This document shows, one piece after another, positions 17,496 to 28,600 of a stretch of 64,000 bases of DNA. This DNA is from Oryzias latipes. Its lineage: Eukaryota > Chordata > Actinopteri > Beloniformes > Adrianichthyidae. The position numbers and the translations under genes are program-made. The notes below the pieces were generated by a model. It was not told the DNA's origin and searched no databases. It saw only the letters and a list, made by a program, of their open reading frames with translations. The stretch spans positions 27,232,293 through 27,296,292 of the forward strand of contig NC_019868.2 in the NCBI RefSeq assembly GCF_002234675.1, written 5' to 3'. The number at the start of each line of letters is the position of its first letter. The first letter of the stretch is position 1.

Positions 17496-19916
17496 ATGGC
17501 GGTCAGCGGCTCTGATTTTCCCGGCTCGCTCACCAACGCGGCTCTTCCTCCGCCGAGGACTCGCATCTTCAAAATCATCGTGATCGGGGACTCCGGGGTG
17601 GGGAAGACCTGCCTGACCTACCGCTTCTGCGCCGGAAGGTTCCCCGACAAAACCGAGGCCACGATCGGGGTGGACTTCAGGGAGAGGCTGGTGGAGATAG
17701 ACGGCGAGAAGATCAAGGTGAGCCGCGGAGACACGTCCCCCCCACCGAACCGAATCCCACCGCTAGAAACCTCTTAGATCACGATCACTACCAGGTCCAA
17801 TCGTCCTTATAAGGATTCTGACGAACAAAAACAGGATTTGGGTCTGTTGTGATGCTTAGAGAACAGACAGAATATCTGTGTGTGTGTGTGTTGTACATTC
17901 TGTGGTTTCAATAAAGTTTTTGTGCAGGATTCAAAATGATAGTTGAACTGAAATCACAGAATATTTTATGTTTTTACTATTTATATATAAATATATATAT
18001 TTTTTTTGTAATAAAAACAACTAATCATTTAGCTTTCCACCTTTAACTCTATAGTTATGGGACCATCAATCGATGTATTGGACAATTGTTTAACCGAATA
18101 AAACTTTATTTATAAAGCACTTTTCTTGCAACTGTAAGGCAAAGCACTTCAATCATCTTTTGATCTATTTTCAATACGTTCCCAGCTGTCTTTCCATTTT
18201 GACAGCTTGATTTTTAGCCCAAAAAAAGGGAAAAACCTGTTATTCTCTACAAAAGTTTTTGCAGCGCGGCAGGAGTTCATTAGAAATTTGCCTCAGAGTT
18301 GTGGGCGGAACTGTTGGTGCAGAGTAAGCCCGCCTCCTTCCCCATCATCCATCTGTTTAAACCCTCTCCCGCAAGCTCACAGCCCCAACCTAACAATAGT
18401 GGTGCAACTATAACGGCACGCAATGTTGGACCTATCCAGCCGTGCAGTTTAGATCCAGATTCCATTACGTACATGGATGCATCAGAATGGAGTGGAGCAG
18501 GGGGCTTGTTGTGGCCCACCCAGTACATTTACACACACAAGAGGGATTTTTGTTTGCTTCTGATTCACAGATCTGAACAAAGAGATGCTCACTGATGCAA
18601 TTTTAAGATGAATTTTCTTGTCCTCCATCATGACAAAAACGCCATATGAGACAATTTTCATTGGAGTGGATCTTTAAAATCGAAATGATAAAATACACAG
18701 AATGCCCTCAACCCTCCCGACTTCCTGGTCCCAGCACAATGAAACACAAAATGACAAGAAAAATCAAAATCTAAGTATAAATAGTAACAGACATGAAAGT
18801 GGAAACCTGGCAAAGTGATATAAATAACCCTCTGTGTGTTTGTGGTTAGAAACATAAAGACTTTAGATAAACTGCTGTTTGAAAAACTTGTGTTTCTAAA
18901 CGTGCTGGGCGGGACAACAAGCTTCCTGCTCCGCTCCATTCTGATGCAGACAAACAGATCCATGAACGTCTTTGTTTTCCTCGTCTGAGCTGGAATCTGG
19001 ATCTAAACTGTGCGGCTGGACGGCTCAGATATTGCTAACTCTTTTTGTTGCACCGATAATGTTAAGTTAAGGGTGTGAGGGGCTGTAAGCTAGCAGGATA
19101 GGATGTAAACAGATGGCTTATGGGAAGTGGGGGCGCAGCGGGGAACTCCTTGCCAATTCTCCCGCCCAGAACTCAGAAGGGAATTTCTAAGGTACTCCCG
19201 CCGCTCTGCAGAAACTATGTCCTAGAAAATGATGCAGGTTTCTTTTATTTGTTTAAAACCGGTACAATCATAATCAAAAGACCACTGGGAACACTTTGAA
19301 AATAGTTTATGGGGCCTTGAAAGCTTTTATTCCAAACAATTCTTTATGATGTTAAAGGATTTTCTGTTTTCAGCCTCACGTTACCGGTAACTGAAACCCC
19401 CTCAAATGTTTCTCTACCCCCTCCCCACAGATTCAGCTGTGGGACACTGCAGGCCAGGAGCGCTTCAGGAAGTCCATGGTGCAGCACTATTACCGCAACG
19501 TGCACGCCGTGGTCTTCGTCTACGACTTGACCAACGCCGCCAGCTTCCGCAGCCTCCCCGCCTGGATCGAGGAGTGCAAGCAGCACTCTTTGGGCACGGA
19601 GGTCCCCAGGATCCTGGTGGGGAACAAGTGCGACCTCCAGGACTCGGTGCAGGTGGGCACGGACGTGGCGCAGCAGTTCGCGGACTCTCACTCCATGCCG
19701 CTGTTTGAGACGTCGGCCAAGGACCCCAACAGTCAGGGAGGCGGGAACCACCGGGACAGCGACCACGTGGAGGCCATTTTTATGACCGTGGCCCACAAGC
19801 TGAAGTCTCAGAAGCCGCTGGTCCTCAGCCAGCCTCCGGAGAGCTCGGTCAGCCTGAGCATGGGGAAGGACGTCGGGGGGGACGCGTCCCGGAGCTGGGG
19901 CTGCGGCAGCTGCTGA
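17496..19916 (+). CDS. rab33b: Small GTPase Rab33B
   Basis: Golgi Rab that controls retrograde Golgi-ER traffic and binds the autophagy factor ATG16L1. Two coding exons, 17496-17717 and 19431-19916, give 235 residues. The GTPase motifs are intact: P-loop GDSGVGKT (31-38), switch I with [21 protein letters not shown] (78-86), NKCD (139-142) and ETSAK (167-171). The core is almost identical to human Rab33B. There is an insertion of about nine residues ([10 protein letters not shown]) after ETSAKDPN compared with the human protein, and the C-terminus ends CGSC, with the prenylation cysteines in an unusual CxxC spacing. Adjacency to setd7, as in human 4q31, supports Rab33B over Rab33A. The single 1.7-kb intron contains two R1 elements in opposite orientation. 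Confidence 0.95.
18150..18677 (-). mobile_element. R1 dispersed element, copy A (inverted), in rab33b intron
   Basis: Minus-strand copy of the R1 family. Its outer end at 18677 reads, inverted, TTAAAGATCCACTCCAATG. Internal landmarks are the minus-strand form of CTCCATTCTGATGCATCCA, the GTTGCACCA..TAATG/TTAGGTT block, and GCTGTAAGCT-like sequence. The other end is decayed. Confidence 0.75.
18890..19320 (+). mobile_element. R1 dispersed element, copy B, in rab33b intron
   Basis: Plus-strand copy adjoining copy A. It contains CTGCTCCGCTCCATTCTGAT, TTTTCCTCGTCTGAGCTGG, GGGCTGTAAGCTAGCAGGA and the terminal AAAAGACCACTGGGAAC block. The left third, 18678-18890, is poorly matched. Copies A and B form an imperfect inverted pair. 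Confidence 0.75.
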
Positions 19917-20667
19917 GCTGGAGCTCACCTGCAGAGGAACTTTTCAGTGGTCGCGCTTTAGTTTCTATGAGTTTTGTATGATCTTACAAAGGGATCATCA
20001 GCCTGAACGGCTGCCCGCTCAGCAGCAGAAAACATCAAGCTTTGTTCCTGGAGTTCCCTCAAAAGGGAGACGCTGCGAACGGACCGGTTCTGAAATTATT
20101 CTGTTTGCATGATGGGCTGATCCACAGAAGGTGTCCAGAGGTCCGAACAAACAGAAGCTGCAGAACCAATGACTTACTCTGCTCCGCGTGGATCTATCTG
20201 ATGCTGAATCACACTGTAGAGCTGACATAAGCTCCTCCCACTCACAGCTGATTGGTCAGATTGAACCAAAACATAAAAAAATGGCTATTATCAGAATTCC
20301 TTCAATACTTCCAAACCCCTAAAAGACTATACAGTGCAGGACTATCCAACACTCAGGATTATGACGTAATTTCCACCACATGTTCATTTTTCTTTAACAC
20401 GGACGTCTCCCATTTGCCAAAGTCAAAACCTGATAAACATTTTGTAAACACTAATTATGAATCCGCTGTGTTCTGATGAGAAAAACGTAAAAAAAAAACA
20501 GTGGCCAATTGTTCAAATGCAATGCATTGTGTTCTACATTTGTCAATCTAGTCAGCATTGATGCACATTTGTTTTTTTTCCAGAGGCTTCTGGGAAATTT
20601 CCACGGTCCTGGATTTTGGAATTGTAGATTTAAACACCCAAAGAAAAAAGATGAATGCTCTCTGGGC

Positions 20668-21195
20668 TAAAGGCCGTGTCCCACAGCCACTGCGTACATT
20701 TCCGCGTATGGAATGTCGGTCTTCCGTGATCCATACATGATCTACGTCACTCAGGCGTGTTTCTTGCGTTGGTCATTCTTCGATGTGCGCAGATGTCCGT
20801 CGAGGGTTTTTCGGCCGACGGGTTTTTACGTGAATTCGGTTCAAAATTTTTGGTCGGTTGAGAATCACGCTGTTTATGCCTACTTTACGTAGTTTGTACA
20901 CAATCATCACATCCATCTTACGCAATTATGTGTGATTTTTGCGTGAATGTGTGGCTGTTCCACGTATGTCTAACAGACTTAACGCACGGACCACATGTTC
21001 TACGTTAGTTTACGTGTTCTTTGCGTGGTTATTCGCACTTGTGTGGTTTCAACGCGGTTCATTCGTGATCCATCTGTGAAAATTTCACCAAAAGACCACA
21101 ACTTTTCTCACTTTTTCCACATATATTCACCTATGACCAATTTTCATCCGTGCAAAATGGTCAAAGCGATTTAGCGGCTCTGTGCCGCGGCCTTG
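20668..21195 (+). mobile_element. R2 terminal-inverted-repeat element, copy 1
   Basis: Begins AAAGGCCGTGTCCCACAGCC and ends GGCTCTGTGCCGCGGCCTT, which are inverted copies of each other. The interior is rich in TACG/ACGTA-type words and matches 50212-50845 read on the other strand (for example GTGATCCATAC and TTACGTGAATTCGGTT). There is no coding frame. The superfamily is unclear. Confidence 0.75.
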
Positions 21196-22483
21196 AGATG
21201 TGAGGAAATTTGGACACAACCCAACATGAACCGCTGTTATTCATTTCTCCTCCATGAATCCTTTTCAAACGGTTGGTACTTTCCATGAATCAAAAGGGAC
21301 GCCATTCATACGTCATCACCAAATGGAGTCCCTGATAGGTCAAAGTTCAACCGGTTTAACTTTTAACGAACGTTTAGTAAGTAGAGCCCGAAGATTGACA
21401 TAAAAACATAGCGTTTACTTTACTTTTTGTTTCATTTTCACATTTCTAAAGCTCCATGTGGGTAGAGGGCGCTCCTTTTGGCCCAACGGCGAGGATTTAG
21501 CTGCTAGCTCTGGGCACGCTCAGTTTGCTGCGGGTCCAGATTCCTCTGGTTCTGGTGCCGGTAAATTTGCACTGATCTCATCTGCTTTTTTTTTTAAATG
21601 TTAAAATACATCATTTATACATCAACAATAACTATTGACCAATAATGTTAACGTTAGCTGCAGATTCTTAAAGAAAAACCTTAGTTTGATTCAAAATGTT
21701 ACCTTTCAAAAATTGAAAGTAGTCTAAATATGAATGTTTTTCTATTTTCAATGAGTCTTTCAAAGATAATTTCAACTAAAAGCTTCATTTTCTGGGATTT
21801 TAGTCTTTATTTAGGCCGTTGTGTTTCTCCAGGTCCAGTTTATTGACTGAATTACCAAACGATCAGAATAAATCCGTATATATAGGATCAGAATATCGTG
21901 ACATCACGGTTGCATGTTCATGTAGGTCCCAGACGTCAGTGACCCACTCTGATCAAAACGGTGTCTTTGTGGCATTTTTCTGATGATGGAGGACAAGTAT
22001 CACCAAAGATCCCCAACCAGCTTTTATTTTGTAGATAATGTGTCTTCAACACCTTGTTCTTTTTAATGTTGGTGGGATTTATAAGTTGGAGTGTAAACAG
22101 AGAGGATACCTACCTTGAGTTTCCATTTCTATTATAATTTCACGCCTTGTTCAACCTTCCCTGCCTCCAGAATCTCACCGTGAAGCTCATTTTGTATGTT
22201 TGTACCTGAACTTGTTCTGTGTGGCGGCTCACGCAGGAGCAGAACGCCACAGCTGGTCCTGTGGTCGTGTTTCTGTTGCCTTTATTTCTGCTCAAGTGTC
22301 CTTTTTTTCTGTTGTCCGAAGGCCTTTTCTTTGCTTATTCCTGTCAGCGCACATCAAACGGAGAAAAAAAAAACAAACACATGAAAGCAACACAAGGAAA
22401 CATGGAATGTTTTACTCTCCTTGCAATAAATCGCATAAAACCATCGAAAGTCGTCTTATTTATAAAAAAAAAAAAAACCTGCT
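21196..22483. other. Gap between R2 copy 1 and the membrane-protein gene
   Basis: Contains an R1 fragment (about 21945-22020, ACCCACTCTGATCAAAACG and GATGATGGAGGACAAGTAT). The rest holds no gene that I can support; open frames near 22200-22500 have no coding character. Confidence 0.4.
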
Positions 22484-22489
22484 TTTATT
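22484..22489 (-). terminator. Candidate polyadenylation signal of the four-pass membrane gene
   Basis: AATAAA on the minus strand, about 140 bases downstream of the stop codon at 22625-22627. The short 3' UTR is plausible. Confidence 0.45.
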
Positions 22490-22624
22490 TATGAAAAACA
22501 CCAACGATAAATGCGTAAACGCGACAAAAAACGGGGGTCAAACACATGAATTACATGGATACGTATTTGAAATATGGTTCACGTTTTCGCAGCTTCAGGA
22601 AGCAGCGCGTCCAACCCGGAGGCG

Positions 22625-25600
22625 TCAGGCCATCCTGCTGTAGGGCGGCGCTCTGGAGGCGGCGTCCTCCTCCTCCTCCTGTGCGTCTCTGTAAACTGGC
22701 TGAGCTGGAGAATTGAAGATCCTGTCGTCGCCTCCTGCTGGAAACAGAGCACAACTACATCACAATTCAGGAGTGGTAAAAAGAAATCAGGCTTTATCAA
22801 TTTTCCACTCTGAACAATCAACTAACATCCATCTGAGATAAGAAGAGGAAAAAAACTGTTAGGTTTATTGTCCCATCAGGCCACTCATTCGTCACAATTT
22901 AAATGAATAAACCATTTTTATTCACGCATCCAGTCAGATATATAATCTAGCCACAGGGGTTGCAAGCCAGTTGCCTCTGTGCCGGTCCCAAGCCCGGATA
23001 AATAGAGAGGGTTGCGTCAGGAAGGGCATCCGGCGTAAAAATTGCCAAATAACCATGCGAATCATCCACAACACTTTAGACATACCGGATCGGTCGAGGC
23101 CCGGGTTAACAACGACCGCCACCGATGCTGTTAACCTACAGGGTGTCGGTGGAAATTTGACTACTGTTGGTCGAAGAAAGAGGGGAGGCAGAAGGGTCCG
23201 TGGCCAGAGAGAGAAGGGAAAAGGCAGGAACATAGGTTTGAGAATAGGGACTCTTAACGTTGGCACAATGACAGGGAAAGGCAGAGAGCTGGCAGACATG
23301 ATGGAGAGAAGGAAGGTAGATGTACTGTGTGTGCAGGAGACAAGGTGGAAGGGCAGCAAGGCACGTAGTATTGGAGGAGGATACAAACTGTTCTATCATG
23401 GTGTTGATAGGAAGAGAAACGGGGTAGGAGTGATTCTGAAGGGGGAGTTTGTAAACAGTGTTCTAGAGGTGAAAAGAGTCTCAGACAGGATGATGAGCCT
23501 AAAGTTAGAAATTGAAGGGGTGATGGTGAATGTAGTCAGTGGGTATGCGCCACAGGTTGGCTGTGAGTTAGAAGTGAAGGAGAGATTCTGGAGTGAGTTG
23601 GATGAGGTCATAGAGAGTATCCCCAGAGGAGAGAGAGTTGTTATTGGAGCAGACTTTAATGGGCATGTTGGTGAGGGCAACAGAGGTGATGAGGAGGTGA
23701 TGGGCAGGTTTGGTGTGAAGGAAAGGAATCTGGAGGGACAGATGGTGGTGGACTTTGCGAAGAGGATGGAAATGGCTGTAGTCAACACTTACTTCCAGAA
23801 GAGAGAGGAACATAGAGTGACATACAGAAGTGGAGGTAGGAGTACTCAGGTGGACTACATCCTATGCAGACGAGGTCATTTGAGAGAGGTTATTGACTGC
23901 AAAGTGGTGGTAGGAGAGAGTGTAGCCAGACAGCACCGCATGGTGGTGTGTAAGATGACTCTGGAGGTCAGGAAGAAGAAGAGAGGGAAAACAGAAAAGA
24001 AGACCAGGTGGTGGAAGCTACAGAATGAAGAAACTTGTGAGGAATTTAGGCAGAAGTTGAGACAGGTCCTGGGTGGTCAGGATGAGCTTCCAGATGACTG
24101 GGAAACTACAGCAGAAATTATCAGGGAAACAGGTAGGAAGGTGCTAGGTGTGTCATCTGGAAAGAGGAAAGACGGTAAAGAGACTTGGTGGTGGAATGAG
24201 GAAGTACAGGACTGCGTCCAGAGGAAGAGGTTGGCTAAAAGGAAGTGGGATGTAGAAAGGACTGAGGAAGGTAGACAGGAGTACAAGGAAGCGCAGCGTA
24301 GAGTGAAAAGAGAGGTGGCAAAGGCCAAACAGAAAGCTTACGATGAGCTATATGACAGGTTAGACACAAAGGAAGGAGAAAAGGACTTGTACAGGCTAGC
24401 CAGACAGAGAGACAGAGATGGGAAGGACGTGCAACAGATAAGGGTGATTAAGGACAGAGATGGAAAGGTGCTAACAACTCAGGAGAGTGTACAAAAAAGA
24501 TGGAAGGAGTATTTTGAGGAGCTGATGAACGTGGAAAATGACAGGGAAAGAAGGGAGGAAGATGTGGTTGTTGTGGAGCAGGAAGTAGCAGAGATTGGAA
24601 AGGAGGAGGTTAGGAAGGCTCTGAAAAGGATGAAGAGCGGAAAGGCCGTTGGTCCTGATGACGTACCTGTGGAGGTATGGAAGTGCTTAGGAGAGACAGC
24701 AGTGGAATTTCTAACGAGGTTGTTCAATAGGATTTTAGAGAGTGAGAAGATGCCTGAGGAATGGAGGAGAAGCGTTCTGGTTCCGATCTTTAAGAACAAG
24801 GGTGACACGCAGAACTGCAGCAACTATAGAGGAATAAAGTTGATGAGCCACACAATGAAGCTGTGGGAAAGAGTAGTGGAAGCCAGGCTTAGGAAGAAGG
24901 TGGAGATTTGTGAGCAGCAGTATGGTTTCATGCCCCGTAAGAGCACCACTGATGCCATTTTTGCTTTGAGAATGTTGATGGAAAAGTACAGAGATGGTCA
25001 GAAGGAGCTGCATTGTGTGTTCGTAGATTTAGAGAAGGCGTATGACAGGGTGCCGAGGGAGGAGCTGTGGTACTGTATGAGGTCGTCTGGAGTGGCAGAG
25101 AAGTATGTCAGAGTAGTTCAGGACATGTATGAGAGAAGTATGACGGTGGTGAGATGTGCTGTAGGTCAGACAGAGGAGTTCAAGGTGGAAGTGGGACTAC
25201 ACCAAGGATCAGCTTTGAGTCCTTTTTTGTTTGCTATGCTGATGGACAGGCTGACAGACGAGGTAAGACAGGAATCTCCCTGGACAATGATGTTTGCGGA
25301 TGACATTGTAATTTGCAGTGAGAGTAGAGAGCAGGTGGAGGAACAGCTAGAGAGGTGGAGGTTTGCTCTGGAAAGAAGAGGCATGAAGGTCAGTCATAGT
25401 AAGACAGAATACATGTGTCTGAACGAGAGGGATCAAGGTAGAAGCGTTAGGTTACAGGGGGCTGAGGTGAAGAAGGTGCAGGAGTTTAAGTACTTGGGGT
25501 CAACAGTTCAGTGTGATGGGGAGTGTGGAAAAGAGGTGAAGAGGCGAGTGCAGGCAGGTTGGAGCGGGTGGAGGAAAGTGTCAGGAGTGTTGTGTGACAG

Positions 25601-28600
25601 AAGAGTGCCAGCAAGACTCAAAGGAAAGGTGTACAAGACAGTGGTGAGACCAGCTCTGCTCTATGGGTTAGAGACGGTAGCAGTGAGACAGAGACAAGAG
25701 GCTGAGATGGAGGTAGCAGAGATGAAGATGTTGAGGTTCTCCTTAGGAGTGACCAGGTTAGACAGGATAAGGAACGAGTACATCAGAGGGACGGCTCATG
25801 TTGCCTGTGTTGGCGACAAAGTCAGAGAAGCCAGACTGAGATGGTTTGGACATGTTCAGAGGAGGGATAGTGGATATATTGGTAGAAGGATGTTGGAGAT
25901 GGAGTTGCCTGGCAGGAGGGCAAGAGGACGGCCAAAGAGGAGATATATGGATGTCTTAACAGAGGACATGAAGTTGGCTAACGTTAGGGTAGAAGATGTT
26001 CATGATAGAGTGAGGTGGAAAAGGATGATTCGCTGTTGCGACCCCTGATGGGAAAAGCCGAAAGAGAAAGAAGATCCAGTCAGATATATATTTATAAAGT
26101 TGCTGCTGGTACTAAACTCTGCAGATGTCAGACTGAAATCACTGTTTTATTGGTTTGAACTACTCCTTCGTTTGGTTATCAGACACGCTGATATCTCATG
26201 GACACGCAGGCTTTACAGCGGTCACATTCAAGCTTTAGTCATCCCCGATAAACCACCATCAACCGTCTTCATCTGAGCAAAAGGAGAAAATAGTAAAACC
26301 CAACAACTGCGTCTGTAACAGCAGTTCTTATGACTGTTGGAATATTTAAAACTCCCCAGTTTCACTCAGGTATTCTTTTTTTTTAACGTTGTTTCAGCGT
26401 TCAGTCAAATCGACTACACTGGAGAATGGAAAGACTTTGGGGGCAGTCTACATCCTGGCTGCTCGGAGTAAAAGAGTTAAAAGTGTGATGGTCGCAGGAA
26501 GCAAACTCCCTACCCTGCCACCTGCAAACCATCTCTGTGTCTCCAGAGTCGCTCTGAGGAACCAGGGTTTCCTGAAACAAAGAAAATAAAGTAGACATAA
26601 AACATGAGTCGGGCTGTGGGTCAGCGTACGGCGTCAAATCAGGATCAGCTTAAGGGGAAAACAAAAATCCGATTAAACATTAGAAAATAGTTTCAACGCG
26701 AAACTAAACTTTGTGAACTTGAAGGAAATATTGAAATAAAATGTTGATTTGAAAAATAATATTTATACTTGAAAAAAAAATACTAAAAATGTGAAAATAA
26801 ATAGTAAATTTGAAACTTAAGTTCAGTTTTTTTATTTCAATTTTCAGTTTTGTTCTTTCAAATTTGCTGAGATTTTCTCTCAGTCCCCAATTTACAGTTT
26901 ACATTCAAAAATTTTGTTTATTAGATTCTAATTTTACGTGGGGGCGGGGCTTATTGGCTACCGGGACATGACTGACATCAGGAGACAAAGATCATGATGA
27001 CATCATCATCAGGACAGTTTTTGTTTTTAAATACAATATTTATTTCAAGTTAAAAATGATTATTTTTTCAAATTTACTATTTTATTTTTCACATTTTCTT
27101 CCAGTTTACAATGAGTCCATTCAAGTTTAAATAACATTTTTAAATCCAGGCTGAGAATGGAGGATAAAGTCATATGTACACAAGCTGTCGTTTTTATTTA
27201 TTTTATGTTTTAAATGTTTACATTTTTATTGTAAATGTAATTTACTCCTTTGATTCTTAATCTAATTGGGACATTTCCTTGGTAAATAAAAGTTAAATAA
27301 AAAATAAAATTAAAACTTATTATTTTTTTATTTTACAACATTGTTTTCATTTCCCTTAACGACCGTAGAACACACAGATAATCACAATAAACCATAATTT
27401 ATTAAACCAAACCAATGCAAAGTTTGTCTTTTAGTTTGAACTTTTACTTCCTGGAGTCTCTATAATCCACTTTATGACAGTTTTTTTTTGTTTGTTTTAA
27501 GAGAAAAAAAAACAACTTTATCCACTCGATGATTGAAGTCACATAAATCTGTGATGCTGAACTTCCTACCAGTCCGGTTCGGTTGTCATAGCAACCACAA
27601 AAGGGGAGACTGCGACAGCCCACGAAGGCGATGAGAGACGAGAGAAGTAGGCTGATCACACAGGTGAGGATGATGGTGGAGTTGGCGCCCTTCACCATCC
27701 GATGAAGAACAACGGTCTGCGGAGAGATGAGAGCATTTTTCCCACAGCGTGCCGCCGTTTTATAAGTTAAGTTATGAAGCTTTGCCTCGGAAAGAGCGGC
27801 CACGATGCACACGGGTTGGTTTACCGCTTCTGCAGTGTTCAAGTGGTGGAACACATCTTCATCTTCCTCGCCGTAGGTGAGAGTCAGTCCACAGTAACCC
27901 GATATGACCACCGAAGCCACACAGGACAACCCAGCAGCCACGAGCATCGCACTCACCTGGAGAGGGACACCGCAGGTATAAAGCATCCTCCACATGAAAA
28001 TGAATCTAAAGATCTTCACTTAGAAATTGAAACATCAGGGTTTTTCTTGTAATTTGGGACAACAATTAGTTTTTAATGGAAGAATTTATAATATGTATAA
28101 ATATCTATAAACAAAACAGTTTTAGACTGAAAAATGAAACCATAAAAAATTGTTGCACCTTTCAAAATAAAATACTTCCACCAGCTCTGAGGTGGGGGCT
28201 TTCAAGACTTCTCAACAAGCCGCATCTTAAAGACCCACTCTGATGAAAATGGGGTTTTTAGCATCTTTTTGTGTCATTTTTCTAATGATTGTTAACTAAT
28301 ACTAATTAATACTAATGAATATTTATTTATTCACGTTTCAGTGAATCAGGAGCAGACGCAAAAATGCCGTTCGAAAAGATCGCATTTGTAGAGTGCAAAA
28401 TACTCTGAGCGGGGCCACAAGCTTCCTGCTCTGCTCCATTCTGATGCATCCACCTGCAGACCAATAGATCCATGTTCGTCTCTGTTTTCCTCGTCTGAGC
28501 TGGAATCTGGATCGATACTAAGCGGCTGGAGGGCTCAGATATATTTTGCCATTTTTGTTGCACCGCTAATCTTAGGTTGGGGTTGTGAAGGGCTGTAAGC

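Noticed and set aside
27444-28019. Single 191-codon exon in the membrane gene
   Set aside because: The frame contains a 108-base intron with good GT/AG borders, begins in intron sequence, and runs past a good donor at 27569; splitting it gives an in-phase six-exon model.
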